Shown piece by piece: positions 24,421-37,660 of a stretch of 64,000 bases of DNA (position 1 is the first letter of the stretch; each line of letters starts with the position of its first letter). The translations under genes were made by a program, and so were the position numbers. The DNA is taken from NCBI GenBank assembly GCA_028023455.1, contig JAQFVV010006271.1:1984987-2048986 (forward strand). Direction: 5' to 3'. The notes under the pieces are model-generated. The model did not search any database. It worked only from the letters and a program-made list of their open reading frames with translations, and had not been told where the DNA came from. The DNA comes from Epiperipatus broadwayi (taxonomy: Eukaryota > Onychophora > Udeonychophora > Euonychophora > Peripatidae).

Positions 24421-25524
24421 TGTTATACACCTAGTCTTTTCATACTACTTTCAAGTTTTAACTTTTTAGATGATTTTTATTTATTATAATAATATGCATT
24501 GTTAAGCAGAAATATTTATTCAGATTATTTTTATAACTGAAAACTTTTCAGCACTTTAAATTTCAAGAATTGCATTATGGGAAATTCTGCAAAAATGTTT
24601 CAGAAATTGAATTGTTGCTTGGAAATCTATTGCAAGAACTGAGTTTAATCAAAAGTATTTATCTCTGCTTTGTAAAAACTTTTGTTAATTTCATTTTCTT
24701 CTATTCCTATTAGAATCTTCATTTTAGAAATAATTTCTAGAATATATGCTAAAACTTTTTAAGATATTTGTTAATAATGTTAAAAATATTTTAAATGCAA
24801 CCATTATATTTAAAGTATACTAAATATTTTTTTATCATATTTTAAATGTGTTCTCTTTTGGTATAATTTCATTTTTATATAAGAATAAGGACTTTTTAAC
24901 CAAAAATTGCAGGACCTGTTAAACAATAAAACTAATTTTTAAAAATGCTTCACTTTAAGATTATATTTATTGCCAGAGAAAATAGTCCGATATTGGAAAG
25001 ATTTCTTATTTATATTGCTTCAAGAAATTTGCATGGATTATTGAAAACCATAAATAGAATATTTATATTTGAATGATAAAATAAAACTTAACTTGACTTT
25101 ATATATTAATCAGCATACTGCTAACAAAAGACTTAAATTGGTTTTGAAGTATGTATAATTATTTTAAATGCTTTATTAAAAAAATTATAATTCATTTATT
25201 AATTGCTATTATTTGCAGGAGAGTTAATTTTTTCTCAATGACAGGTATTAAAATGATAACTATTAAAATGATTTTAATGTCTTGACATTAAATTTAAAGA
25301 CGAAATATATTGTCAACATCTCAACTTCATGTTATTGAATATGCAAATTTTTCAAGTTCATTATTTAATTTATTGTTAGTGCTCGATCTAGTCTCCAGAA
25401 ATATTAATTTCTTAAATTGCTCCAAACCTTATTGTGCTCCATTCTCGAATACTCACTCTTCATTATAATCATCAGTAAATAATAGTGCTTTAAAAAAAAA
25501 GTTGCTCTAAGTTTATTTATACAT

Positions 25525-25881
25525 TAAAACAGGTAAAAAACTCTCCATATAGTAATGCCATTCAGTGCAAGCCAGAGTAATCAATGAATACAAGGTTTCT
25601 ACATAAATCTCTATATCTAGTTCCTACTTCAGCACAATATCCCTAAGATTAGTTTCTAGCTTGTAGCTCTCATTAGTGAAGAGCCTTGGATCTGGAGAGC
25701 ACTGCACCGAGAGCTTCCTCCAGCTCTACTTTTTATCTCTTCACTTAATTACAAAACTGAGTATTCAAGCCCATTAGCTTATATAGGGATTTTTATGCAT
25801 AAAACCTTCTTACATCCATTGATTACTCTGGCTTGCACTGGGTGGCATTTACTGTATGGAGAGTTTTTGCCTCTGTTTTAG
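25525..25881. mobile_element. Fold-back MITE (~357 bp), left arm
   Basis: The terminal inverted arms run inward from both ends. The left starts AAAACAGG..AAACTCTCCATA, continues with AGTAATGCCATTCAGTGCAA and ends near CAGAGTAATCAATG. The right is its reverse complement (CATTGATTACTCTG..TATGGAGAGTTTTT). The interior contains GATTAGTTTCTAGCTTGTAG and a GAGAGC..CTGCACCGAGAGC block. No transposase. Related copies are at 8753-8935 (half), 41188-41533 (right arm) and 61955-62145 (short form). Confidence 0.8.
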
Positions 25882-27313
25882 CCAGTTTGAGCAAGCATAA
25901 GAAATATTGATCATGTGTTTAGTGGTTTCTTTATACATTGTATGCTATAAGAAATGTTTGTTATTATACTTATCCAGTCTGCACAGCCACTATTTTTTGT
26001 GTTAGTGACTTCAAGTATGTGCATCACTCATATTTTGTTAATTGCCGTGTGTTAATTTAATTTGATTTATCTTGAAATCCTGGAAAGTCTGCAGATATTC
26101 AAGAACTCTTATTAACTTTATCCAGCACAATGGTATATTAAGATGAAAAACTGTCTTTTTTCTTTTATTGGGGAATGGATATAAATATTAATTTTAATGA
26201 GTTTATCTTTTTTTAAATACCATGTGTTGTTCCTATGCATTTTTGTAATTTTATGTATGATTTAACAGGTATTTTTTTTGAAGTTCTCAGAATATTTCTA
26301 GAGAAATATTTAAAAATGTATTATGTTTGTACCCTTTTGAAGTTATTTTTGAATGTGTGTGAATGCTGCAAGAATTCAAAAGCTGGTGTATATTTTTTTA
26401 TTTAATTATTATACCATAATTTTATATTTAGTTATATTTTGCTATGTTTATTGCTTTATTGGTTTTACACAATACTTAATTATTATTGTTTTAGGAGATA
26501 GTAGGTGTTATCTCTCTTATAATTTATGGTCTTTTGGCAGTGTGTTTTATTATTTATTTTTGTGATATCAAGATTATAATGCTTTATTAAGGCAAACACA
26601 TTTTCTTCTGATGGTTCATTCTCATTTTTCCTGATTAACAAAGTCTTCAAGCTCATTATTGCCCTCATGTATAGGTGGTTCTTTGAGTTCCTACCATCAT
26701 TTTATTTTTGCCTGTTTTTTAATTTTCTTATTGGTATATTTTATCTAAAGGCCTTGTGTAGTGAACTATCACGACTTTATCCTGGCATTTTATATTTTGG
26801 AGATACTGTAAAATGCCACTTATACATTGTCATACCTCATTTATATGAGGGGTTTTGATATGTAGGTCTTGTAGATGTGCCTAACTAGCACCTCAAGATG
26901 TTCTAAATCCAATAAAATATTAAAATTAAATTTATAATTATATAGACCTTCATAAATTCGTATACATCTTCAGCATTTATCACCAACCAAGGACGGGTAA
27001 GATTATATTTTACTTAAGGTATTAAATATTTTCACCCAGGATTTTATAATTGTAATATAGTGTATTGAATGTGAGAACTTATTGAAATCATTGGAGCCAT
27101 GGAAGGTTTTGCTAACCATTGGATATCGTTGCTATTATTTTTAACTTGCAATGTATAATTTTTTCTTTGTATTATTTTTATTGCATTTTGGGGAATTTTA
27201 ATATTTTTAGTTGGGGTTGATAAGTTACAATACACTTGATATTTCTTTATTAAATGTTATTAATGTTAATAAATATTATCTTTATTATTAATTCATGCCT
27301 ATTTGCCTTTATC

Positions 27314-28448
27314 ATCTAGATAGGGGAGGCCAAGACATCGACAGCGAAGATCTCTAGAAGTCAACTGTGAAGCTGACATGAACATTAACAAATTATAATT
27401 TGATAAAATCAGAGCTGATTTAAATATAAAAAATAATACAAAATAAAAATAAAAAAAATTCTAAATCATTTTTTGTTTAAAAACAGTTAAATCTAAAATA
27501 ACATATAATGTTATTGTTGATCCAAAATTAATCCAAGTTAGAAAAATCTGAAAAGAATTAAATTATTTTGTGTAACACTAGAGTTAGAAATGAAAATAAT
27601 TTGTCCTGAAGAGAAAACAAGGATTTTAATGAACTGATTTAAAACTAAGAAGTTTTGAACTTTTTAAAACACTTCATCTAAGCCCCTAAGCAAATAATCC
27701 CCAAATTTAAAAAAAAAGGCAGGACTTTTTCCTATCTCCAAAAGAAAATAGATGCCAAATCAAAAAACGAATTGGATTATTGTAAAGACCATTAGCAGAG
27801 AAAATAGAGATTCTCATGGAGCAGACATAAAGACTTTTGTAAAATATTATTTTATTATGCATTTTTCTATCTCTAATTATGCGCAATCAAAATAAAAAAT
27901 TTTTTTTTATTAGTTTGTAATTTTTTGTAAAATTTGCATCTAATTTATTTTAATACATTTTTAAAACAATTTTCCCCTTTTTTTCTCTATATTTTCTTGG
28001 TCTTTTTTTTAAAATTCAGGACCAAAATCTAGAAAATAATTATTTATAGGTAATGTAATAATTAAACCCTTAATAAATATTTAATAAAATGCTATGGACA
28101 GAATTGTAATACTAGAGTGGAGATGAGAGGAAAATGTCTTTGATAATCCATATCTTGTAAAGAGAAATTCATCAGTTTAAATTTTCTAAAAATGTCACCA
28201 ATATTTGTGAAAAAGTACCTAAAAAGCCCCATAAAGAAAAACTACCAATTCATAAGTACATTCTAAAAAAAACGGACTTTGAACCATTATTTTTTTGTTC
28301 TGGTTTTGCGTTTAGCAAAAAATAACATGTAGATTTCCGGTTTCCAATTCCATTAGCCCTAAAATAATGTAATCTCACCTCAGGTACCCTTTCACTAAAA
28401 AAGTCACTTTCAATGTCTAAAATTTTGGGCTTACCCTTCAAATTGATA
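27314..28448. mobile_element. hAT-like non-autonomous element (left arm copy)
   Basis: Decayed counterpart of 38657-39769. One end reads ATCTAGAT then AGGGGAGGCCAAGAC (27314-27336). The other has CTAAAATTTTGG and a degraded GGCCACC end near 28440. No intact transposase. Because both arms carry it, it predates the palindrome. Confidence 0.5.
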
Positions 28449-29539
28449 TCTTTTAGAAAATGTAACAATATTTCTTCAAGGAATTGTATTTGTTTGTTGA
28501 TAAATTATAAGTACATGAATATAAAAGAAATATATTATAGAAAGTCATTCTATTTAAAAAATTATACTTCTGATGTTAAGATAACTTTTGAAAGTTGCAT
28601 ACCCAATCTCTCTATATAGTCTGTTTGGATCTCATATATTATCAAATATTACTTTATTTCATTAAAAAAGTAATAAAATCATTTTATTTAAAACTGGTAT
28701 AAAATCTAGTTAATTTTATTAGAAGTTGGAAAATCATTTTGATTTTTATTCACCATCATTTGAAGATAATAAGATTTATTGATGTTATTTTAGTAGAAAG
28801 ATTAAGAGAAAACCTATTGGCGCAATATTTTAGGGTAGCCATAATATTTCTTTTTTACTTATCCTCATGAATGCTTATCCTAGTGCTGAATCATTATTTT
28901 TAAATTTACAGTTTTTTTATGTTTAATATTAATTGTAAATTCTCTGATCATTGTTTAATTCAATAAGACGTTCCCTAAAGGGTGAGATTCTCATATCTTA
29001 TTGTTTATTATTGTTTTATTAGGTAACACCTTCTTCATAGAGTTTTCAAAAAATAAAAGGAAGCAAAATTAGCTGGGTGCAGGAGATAATTAATCATAAA
29101 AGTCTTGCTGTAAGATTCATTTTACTTATAAGATTATTTTTAAAATGATTAACATAATTTAAGATCAAATTATTTTAAACAGTTATGACAAAAATAAAAG
29201 AATAGGTATGCAAATTATTATACAAACAGTTATGTGGCAAAAATAAAAGAAATCTGCATGTTAATTTTATAAAAAGGAAATCATTTTCATATTAAATCTG
29301 ATCATTACAAAACAATAATCATAATAATTATAAGATTTGTGGTATTTTTGAAATGTGGTAAAGAGATTTCAAAATAACCCTAACTCTTCCCTTGTATCAT
29401 GACGTTTAAAATATTGGAGAGTTAGTTTTTTTAGATTTTTTAAAAAGGAGAGTATGATAGTTTTAGCATCTCCTAATTGCTATTGTTAGCATTTGGGCTC
29501 TTCTTCTTTCATTCCTCCTCCACCTCCTCCTCCTCATCC

Positions 29540-29692
29540 TCTTCTTCTTCTTCTTCTTCTTCTTCTTCTTCTTGTCTTCTTCTTCTTCTTCTTCTTCTTC
29601 TTCTTCTTCTTCTTCTTCTTCTTCTTCTTCTTCTTCTTCTTCTTCTTCTTCTTCTTCTTCTTCTTCTTCTTCTTCTTCTTCTTCTTCTTCTT

Positions 29693-29754
<62 letters not shown>

Positions 29755-29899
29755 CTTCTTCTTCTTCTTCTTCTTCTTTTCTTTCTTTCTTTTTCTTTCC
29801 TTTTCTTCTTCTTCTTCTTCTTCTTCTATTATTATTATTATTATTATTATTATTTATTATTATTATTCTTATTATTATTATTATTATTATTATTTATTA
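29540..29899 (+). repeat. (TTC)n-(ATT)n microsatellite, left palindrome arm
   Basis: About 287 bp of TTC repeat with interruptions near 29572, 29722 and 29777-29810, passing into about 73 bp of ATT repeat. It is the mirror of the AAT-GAA tract of the right arm (36914-37660), which is more than twice as long. Poly-Ser/Leu/Phe frames here are artefacts. Confidence 0.97.
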
Positions 29900-32800
29900 C
29901 ATTAGCAAGGTATTTAGTCTACATATTATTTGAGCTATTATTATTTTTGAAAGCTTGAGTTTAATCATTTCGATTTATTTTGTGACGTTAATTTTGGGTT
30001 TTCAATCAATAAGATATTTTGAGCAATAGTTCAATCGACATGGTAATATCATTTTCTTTTCCTTACTCATTGGTTACACTAATAACAATATCGCATATCG
30101 GACATTCATTGATTCCAGTAAATAAAAACGAGCAATCATAAATAAAAGAAATTGGGTTATGCAAAGTTATTTGAGCAATAAAAATAAAACTGATAGAAGC
30201 AACTATTACAAATTTGATATAGGAATATTGTATAAATTTAATCTTAGAAATAAATAGAATATGGATGCTAAATTTAGAACATGGAATACACTGTAATAGA
30301 AAAACAGATGTAAAATTTTAATACATACAGTCAACAGAAAAATGCTGCTGAATTATGCAGCAAAAAATATGATGAAAGATTTAATTAACGTTTATGAATT
30401 CAAAAAAGTGCAGTAGTACTTTGCGTAATGGAAACAAATAATATTACTAATAGTCTTCATCAGATTAGAAAAGAGTTTCCGAAGAATTTGAAGAAATAAA
30501 TAATTAATTACAAGAAAGACATGATAGGAAATGAGAGATTGGAGAGAAACAATTCAAAAGCAATGATTTAAAAAGTGCACATCAAACATATAGCAGCAGA
30601 TATGTATAATAAGTTTATAAATAGAAGTTATATAGCGAAAAAGGCTTGAAGACCCGCTTTCAGTTTTCAAAGATCGTAAAAATGTGAGGTGGTATTTGTC
30701 CAACTCTATATATATAGTCATCATAAAATTGTACCCTGATACTAATATATATATGCTTCATTATGTAATTGAGTAGAAATGAAATTTATATAATAAAGTT
30801 GAGTTGATCCATTCCTTAGAAAATTAATTTTAAATATCTGATGTTTGAAGTATGAGTGAGAGTAGTAAATAGATCATCAGTTGTTTTTAAGATTGAATAC
30901 TAAGATTGATAAAGATCACAGAAGTAACTAAAACTCTTAAATTTGGATGGATAAGTAATTACAGATCCACGCAAAGCAAAGACAAAAATGGGCCAAGCAT
31001 GTCACATGGAAACTGGGAGAATAAATTTGTCAAAAATCAAAATGATGTATTGGAACTAGAATTATAAAGTTATGGGAGAATCAACCAAGAATGCTCATCT
31101 ATAGAGGAGAAACTTTGCTACTGAGACAAAATGAGAAAGGGACTATTCAGAAGCGAATGATGATTTTAGGGACATCAAAGAAATAATAAGTAAGAGAATT
31201 GACGATTGTTGATCCAGGCATATATATTGTAGATATTATTTTTTTTGACAATTGTACTAATGGAAAATAAGAGAAAATGGTATAAAAGGAATTATAATAC
31301 GCATTGAAGATTTTAAAACAAAACAACTAAAGATATTTTGTATCCCGCATCTTCTTCGGGAAGATCTATAAATAATGAGGTGAACTGATCTGATTTATAA
31401 ATGTCTGTATTGGGTTATATATATTTACTTAACATGTATGGTAACAGTTTGTAGAATGAAGGCATTTGTAATGACGAATGATCCATCTTTTATTAAAATA
31501 CTCAGCAGATACATACCACTGTGACTAATAAATTTTCCCAGTAATCATATACATTTTCATAAATATAATTTAACTGTATAAACAGGAACTTTCCTGTTTA
31601 TGTTGAATAAATATAACACTGATTCAATTTCACCAGGTGACTTCATCAATTTGCGTTCACATATGCATGTAGATCATTGATACTTCTTTGTAAGAAATAA
31701 TTTCTTTACTAATAATAATAAACAGCCAGAATTCATTGTCCATATCACATACGATATGGTAAAAAGATACATCTCATTTTAAAAGGGGAGATATGAAAAA
31801 AAAGTAAATAACTGTATATTACTAAAAATACATTATTAAAATAGAGATTAAAGGGAAACAATTTATATATTGTGAGGATGCATTTATTATTCATAGAATA
31901 ATAGTGAATTCCTCAGATGAATGATTCTTTTATACCCTATTGTCGCGTATATATGAGTAATGTAATTTATTACTTATTGTATATATGGGATTAGTCGTTG
32001 GATTAAAAAATAAGCAAAGTCTTCTTAATAATAAAAACAAATTTATACTCCATATAATTAAAAAACAACATCATTAGATTTTATTGTGATAATAAAATTG
32101 ATACATATTTTCGACGATTAAAGTCCGGACACAACAAGAATAAAAGGGTGGGTAATTAAAATCTTATAAATTATTATGATTAAATAAAATAAATGGCGGT
32201 ATTTTTTGCATAGATTATATTCTATAAATAAGAAACAAATTATAGGAAGTAGAGTTCGTAGATCACATGATTGCCTTGTAATTTATATCTAATTTAAAAG
32301 TATACTTTATAATATATAATGTTTTTTGAATGTTAATATTATATTTTATTTATATTTAATCATAAAAGATACTCTTAATTGTACTCCATTTCATATTTGA
32401 TTAATACGATTATAATAAATACTTCTGATAATTGCAACACTTTCGTGAATATTTATATATATTGTGTGTCTACTTTCTTACTTGAATTCACTGTATTTGT
32501 TTATATGCGGCTGGTAATTTTTATAAATGACCCGTCGCGACACTATATGTTTCTCAAAGAAAAGAAAATAATTTTTCAAATAATTCCTTTTATTTAAAGT
32601 TTTAAATTTGTTAAAAATAGCGGCTATTTATAAACAAAATATCGTTACTTTAAAAATTACTATTATTGCTACATCTGGTGTTTACAAATCAATAATTCCA
32701 AATTAATTTGTTTTTAGTTTTAAGTTGTTTTAATTTCTTAAGATTCATTTTCCAAGATTTTTTTTCACAATTAAATATCTAGTAACGCTTTCATTTACTT

Positions 32801-33018
32801 TGTGTTTAACTCAACAATAGGACGCCACATGTTTTTCCACGGAGGTTGTGCCAACGTTAAAATTCATTGTATTTATCAATTTTTCGTATAAAACAAGATT
32901 TTCGAATTGTAGTGAGATTCTAATGTGGTTTAAACTTTTTACCTTCAGCATGCGCAGATCTTCTTACTTATATTTATTTAGAAATATGAAATTATTATAT
33001 GCCATTTATTGTTTCTAA
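29900..33018 (-). repeat. Module B, inverted and diverged copy (inner left arm)
   Basis: Reverse complement of module B: GGTTTTCAATCAATAAGATA at about 29998 mirrors TATCTTATTGATTGGAAGAC in the + copies. It is much more diverged than the C arms. It lacks about 20 bp near the centre that the other copies have, and carries only a worn SINE (about 32254-32300). AT-rich, no gene seen. Confidence 0.88.
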
Positions 33019-33075
33019 TGTATTTTTTTATCGTAGTTTTTAGAAACAATAAATGGCATATAATAATTTAAAAGT
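32983..33075. repeat. Palindrome centre
   Basis: Left arm end 33001-33018 (GCCATTTATTGTTTCTAA) pairs perfectly with 33040-33057, and the stem continues outward through TATTATAT. The unpaired spacer, 33019-33039, is only 21 nt. This is the symmetry point of the whole ~31-kb inverted repeat. Confidence 0.95.
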
Positions 33076-33885
33076 GAACTAACAACTTATTTTCTAAATA
33101 AATATAAATAAGTGAAAAGATCTACACATGCTTGAAGGTAAAGTTTAAACAGTAGTAGAATCTCACCTAAATTCCGAAAAATCTTATTTTACACCACAAG
33201 GATTGATAAATATAATAATTTTAACGTTAATAAAGCTTTAACGTTTGTCCGGAAAGAAATATGTGGCGTCCCCTATTAATATTATTGAGTTAAACACAAA
33301 GTAAATGAAAGCGTTACTAAGTAGATATTTAATTGTGAAAAAAAAAAATCTTGGAAATGGAATCCCATTACAGGCTTAAGGAAATTAAAAACAACTAAAA
33401 TAAATTCCCACTTTAAATTAATTTGGAATTGTTGATTTGTAAACACCAAAAGATGTAGCAATAATAGTAATTTTAAAAGTAATAACGATATTTTGTTTAT
33501 AAATCTGTACAGTACTAACAAATTTAAGAGTATTCCTAAACTTTAATAAAAGGAGTTATTTTGAAAATTATTTTCTTTTCTTTGAAAAACATATAGTCTA
33601 CCTAATGCGGCGGATTTAAATTCTGTTCTAATTTATTAAAGTCTTGTCATTATCATTACCAGCCACTCGCAAACAAATACAGACATTCTAATTCCAAGTA
33701 AGAAAAGTAGACCTACAATATATATAAATATTCACGAAAGTTGTTTGCAATTATTAGTGGCAAACCTTGTAATCCGACCTTCAATAAATGTATAAATGAA
33801 ATTACAATTAGAATTATGCTTTATGATTAAATGCAATAAAATATAATATTAACATTCAGAACGTACTATAATTACTTAAGTATAC

Positions 33886-33975
33886 TTTTTTTTTTTTTTT
33901 AAGTGTCATAGCAACCCGGGCAACTGTCTGCAAGTGCAAGGCAATCGCGCTGACCTCTCGACCACCAGACTCTAC
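33886..33975 (-). mobile_element. tRNA-derived SINE lacking its T-arm (copy 2)
   Basis: Same as 12711-12802, with the same deletion of the B-box region and a slightly longer A/T tail. Confidence 0.75.
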
Positions 33976-34734
33976 TTCCTATAATTTGTTTCTTATTTAT
34001 AGAACTATGATCTATGCAAAAAATACCACCATTTATTTTCTTAATCATATAATGAATTTATAAGATTTTTAATTACCTTTCTTTTATTCTTGTTATTTTT
34101 TAATTAATCGTTTCTTTCTTGTCATCAGAGAATATGTATCAATTTTAGATTATTATCACAATAAAATCTAATGATGTTGTTTTTTAATTATATGGGTATA
34201 AATTTGTTTTTATTATTAAGAGACTTTGCTTTATTTTTTTTTAATCCAACTGACCTAATCCCATATATATTTGTAAATGTCATGCATGCACACTCGTATA
34301 TGCATATTTTGAGAGAACATAAAAGAATCATTCATCTGAGGAATTCACTATTATTCTATGAATAATAAATGCATCCTCACAATATATATAAATTGTTTCC
34401 CTTTAATTAAATACTCTATTTTTTAATAATATTTGTTTTTATTTTAATATACAGTTATTTACTTTTTTAATTCTCTATCTCCCCCTTTAAAGTATGAGAC
34501 AATACAAATATTTTTTCTCATATCATTTTTGTAAATTATGGTTGTGTTTTATACATTTTGATTTGTTATTATTAATTAAAAAAGTATTTCTTACAAAGGA
34601 ATATTCTGATCAATGAATCTACACTATTCAATCCATGCACTTGCATCTGCCCAGCCCACATTGATAACCAGACACCAAATTGATACAGTATGAAGTCATA
34701 CCTGGTGCTGTATAAATTTAAAGATCGGTGTTAT

Positions 34735-34789
34735 ATTTAATTCCAACACTTAAACAGGAAAAGTTCCTGTTTAAGTGTTGGGATTAAAT
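34735..34789. repeat. 26-bp-stem hairpin (copy 2)
   Basis: Identical to the hairpin at 13561-13615: loop AAG, one mismatch in the stem. Confidence 0.85.
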
Positions 34790-36913
34790 TATATTTATGA
34801 AAATTTATATATAATTACTGGGAAAATTACATTGAGTCATTAATTGGTATGTAAAATTAGATGTCTGATATATCTACTGAAGAATATTTTAATAAAAGAT
34901 GGGATCATTCGTCATACAAAATGCCTTCATTACACAAACTGTTACCATACATGTTAAGTAAATATACCTCTCCCAACCTAGTACAGACATTTATAAATCA
35001 AGATAGTTCACCTCATTATTTATAAATCTTCCAAAAGATCACAGAGACTAAAATATCTTTCTTTTAGTTGTTTTGATTTAAAATCTTCAATAATAGAGTA
35101 TTATAATTCCTTTTATACCATTTTCATATTTCCATTAAATTTTCAATTGTCATCAGTTTCTTTTTCAAAAAAAATATCTATTATCATATACCTGGATCAA
35201 CAATCATTAATTCTCTTGCAGTATTTCTTTAGTGGTGTGGGATGTCCTAAAAAGTCTATCATTCTTTCACTCTGGAATGGATCTTCCACTTTCTCATTTT
35301 ATCTCAGTAGCAAGATTACAGTTGCATCCCTCTATAGATGAAACATTCTTGGTTGATTCTCCATAACTTTATATAATTCTAGTTCCAGTTTAGGTTACAT
35401 CATTTTGTTTTCCACCTGACCAAAGTTTATTCTCAAGTTTCCATGGCTTGATATGCTTGGCCATGAATTTTTTTGTCTTGCTTGCGTGGATCACCATGAG
35501 TATTACTATCCATCAAATTTAAGAGTTTTAGTTACTTCTCAATGATCTTTTATCAATGCTTAAAACATTTATTCAATCTTAAAAAGCAGATTATGATAGT
35601 CTATTTATATAATCTGTCTCTCACTCATACTTCAAACATCAAAGATATTTAAATTGAGTGATTGCCTTCTAGGGAATGGATAATAACTTTGTCTATGAAA
35701 TTTCTCATGCATTTCCTTATATTTAATAGCTTTTTCTCTCTCTTCTTATCCAGAATTTATTTATGATGACTATGCTATATCTCAGAAATGTGTTGGATTT
35801 GTCAAACAGAGTTTACCACTATGCTTATAATATATCTTACATTTTTTGTTTGATGTCAAATTTAACTTAAAATATTCTAAATTCTTTAGATGACTGTCTG
35901 ACTTTTAATTAAGAACACACCAATAACAGATTTTTGGTCTTCAAACAGCTTTCTTATTGCCTTTTTTAAAATCTGTCCTTGCTCTGCTTCTATTTCTCCA
36001 AACTAGTATACATCTGCTTTAATTTCCCTTGCTTGTTATCTATTCTGTTGCTGATCTTACTATGTCACTTTTTCAGATTAACTTTTTAAATCATTTAGCT
36101 TTGTGATTGTTTATATTTTTTCATCTCAATTACTGCTTTTTCATTTTCTATCACTTAAATATATGTCTTTCTTGTCTTTTCAGTACATAATCATGCTTCT
36201 CATTTAATTGAGTACTATTTCTTCAAATTCTTCAGAGAATATTTTTTTCCTTTTTCTCTAATCATTTGATGAGGCTATTGAAAATTAATATTATTTTTGT
36301 TTCCATTGCATAAAATTTTCCTGCACTTTTTTTTTAATTCTGCAGCATTTAATTAAATCTTTCATCATATTTTTGCTGCATTTCTTTTTCATAATTCAGC
36401 AGCATTTTTCTGTTGACTTTTTGTATGTATTAAAATTTTACATCTGTTTTCTATTGGTGTTCTTCCATGTTCTAAAATTTAACATCCATATTCTGTTTTC
36501 TTTCCTAGATTAAATTTATACAATATTCCTATATCAATTGTAATGGTTGCTTCTATCAGTTTTATTTTAACTTGCTCAAGCTCTTTGCATAACCAATTTC
36601 TTTATTTATGATTATCGTTTTATTTACTCGTCTGTGGATCATCTGATATATGTGTGTGTGTGTAGTGTAACCAATGAATAAGGAAAGAAAGAATGATATT
36701 GCCATGATCGTTTGAACTATTGCTCAAAATATCTTATTGATTGGAAGACCAACATGTTGGAGAAGCCAAAATTGAAATCTTTAAAGAATGAGTCACATAA
36801 TCCGAAATGACTAAGCTCAAGCTTTTTTAAAAAATAGCTAATAATAATAGCTCAAATAATATATCATAGGCTAACAATAATAATAAACTTGGACTAGCTC
36901 AAGTACACGCTGC

Positions 36914-36967
<54 letters not shown>

Positions 36968-37009
36968 GAATAATAATAATAATAATAATAAGAATAATAA
37001 TAATAATAA

Positions 37010-37040
<31 letters not shown>

Positions 37041-37660
37041 AAGAAGAAGAAGAAGAAGAAGAAGAAGAAGAAGAAGAAGAAGAAGAAGAAGAAGAAGAAG
37101 AAGAAGAAGAAGAAGAAGAAGAAGAAGAAGAAGAAGAAGAAGAAGAAGAAGAAGAAGAAGAAGAAGAAGAAGAAGAAGAAGAAGAAGAAGAAGAAGAAGA
37201 AGAAGAAGAAGAAGAAGAAGAAGAAGAAGAAGAAGAAGAAGAAGAAGAAGAAGAAGAAGAAGAAGAAGAAGAAGAAGAAGAAGAAGAAGAAGAAGAAGAA
37301 GAAGAAGAAGAAGAAGAAGAAGAAGAAGAAGAAGAAGAAGAAGAAGAAGAAGAAGAAGAAGAAGAAGAAGAAGAAGAAGAAGAAGAAGAAGAAGAAGAAG
37401 AAGAAGAAGAAGAAGAAGAAGAAGAAGAAGAAGAAGAAGAAGAAGAAGAAGAAGAAGAAGAAGAAGAAGAAGAAGAAGAAGAAGAAGAAGAAGAAGAAGA
37501 AGAAGAAGAAGAAGAAGAAGAAGAAGAAGAAGAAGAAGAAGAAGAAGAAGAAGAAGGAAGAAGAAGAAGAAGAAGAAGAAGAAGAAGAAGAAGAAGAAGA
37601 AGAAGAAGAAGAAGAGAAGAAGAAGAAGAAGAAGAAGAAGAAGAAGAAGAAGAAGAAGAG
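36914..37660 (+). repeat. Long (AAT)n-(GAA)n microsatellite, right arm
   Basis: About 98 bp of AAT repeat with two AAG interruptions, then about 649 bp of GAA repeat (37012-37660, ~216 triplets), with interruptions near 37555 and 37614. It pairs with the TTC-ATT tract of the left arm when the palindrome folds. Confidence 0.98.

Larger units (their letters stand above)
17849..29539 (+). repeat. Module C, left palindrome arm (inverted copy of 37661-49128)
   Basis: Read forward, it matches the reverse complement of 37661-49128 along its full length. Examples are 17849 onward with 49128 backward, the mariner relic, the fold-back MITE, the hAT-like element and the flank of the GAA/TTC tract. Differences are frequent (about a dozen in the first 230 bp), so the arms have diverged and this is not a simple fold-back read artefact. 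Outside the elements listed separately (for example 19900-22990, 24480-25520 and 25890-27310) it is AT-rich with no gene visible. Confidence 0.93.
33025..37660 (+). repeat. Module B copy 2 (inner right arm)
   Basis: Up to the GAA tract it is almost identical to 11847-15756 but clearly diverged from its own palindrome partner (29900-33018). Past the GAA tract the relation reverses: 37661 onward resembles the left arm flank more than 16523 onward. It carries the SINE with the T-arm deletion and the 26-bp hairpin. Ancestral versions of two indels (about 35606-35653 and about 36155-36178) are retained here. No gene seen. Confidence 0.9.

Noticed and set aside
26353-26565. Hydrophobic frame shared with 40467-40724 as a membrane peptide gene
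   Set aside because: AT-rich DNA readily yields such frames, and the C-terminus changes between arms by a frameshift.
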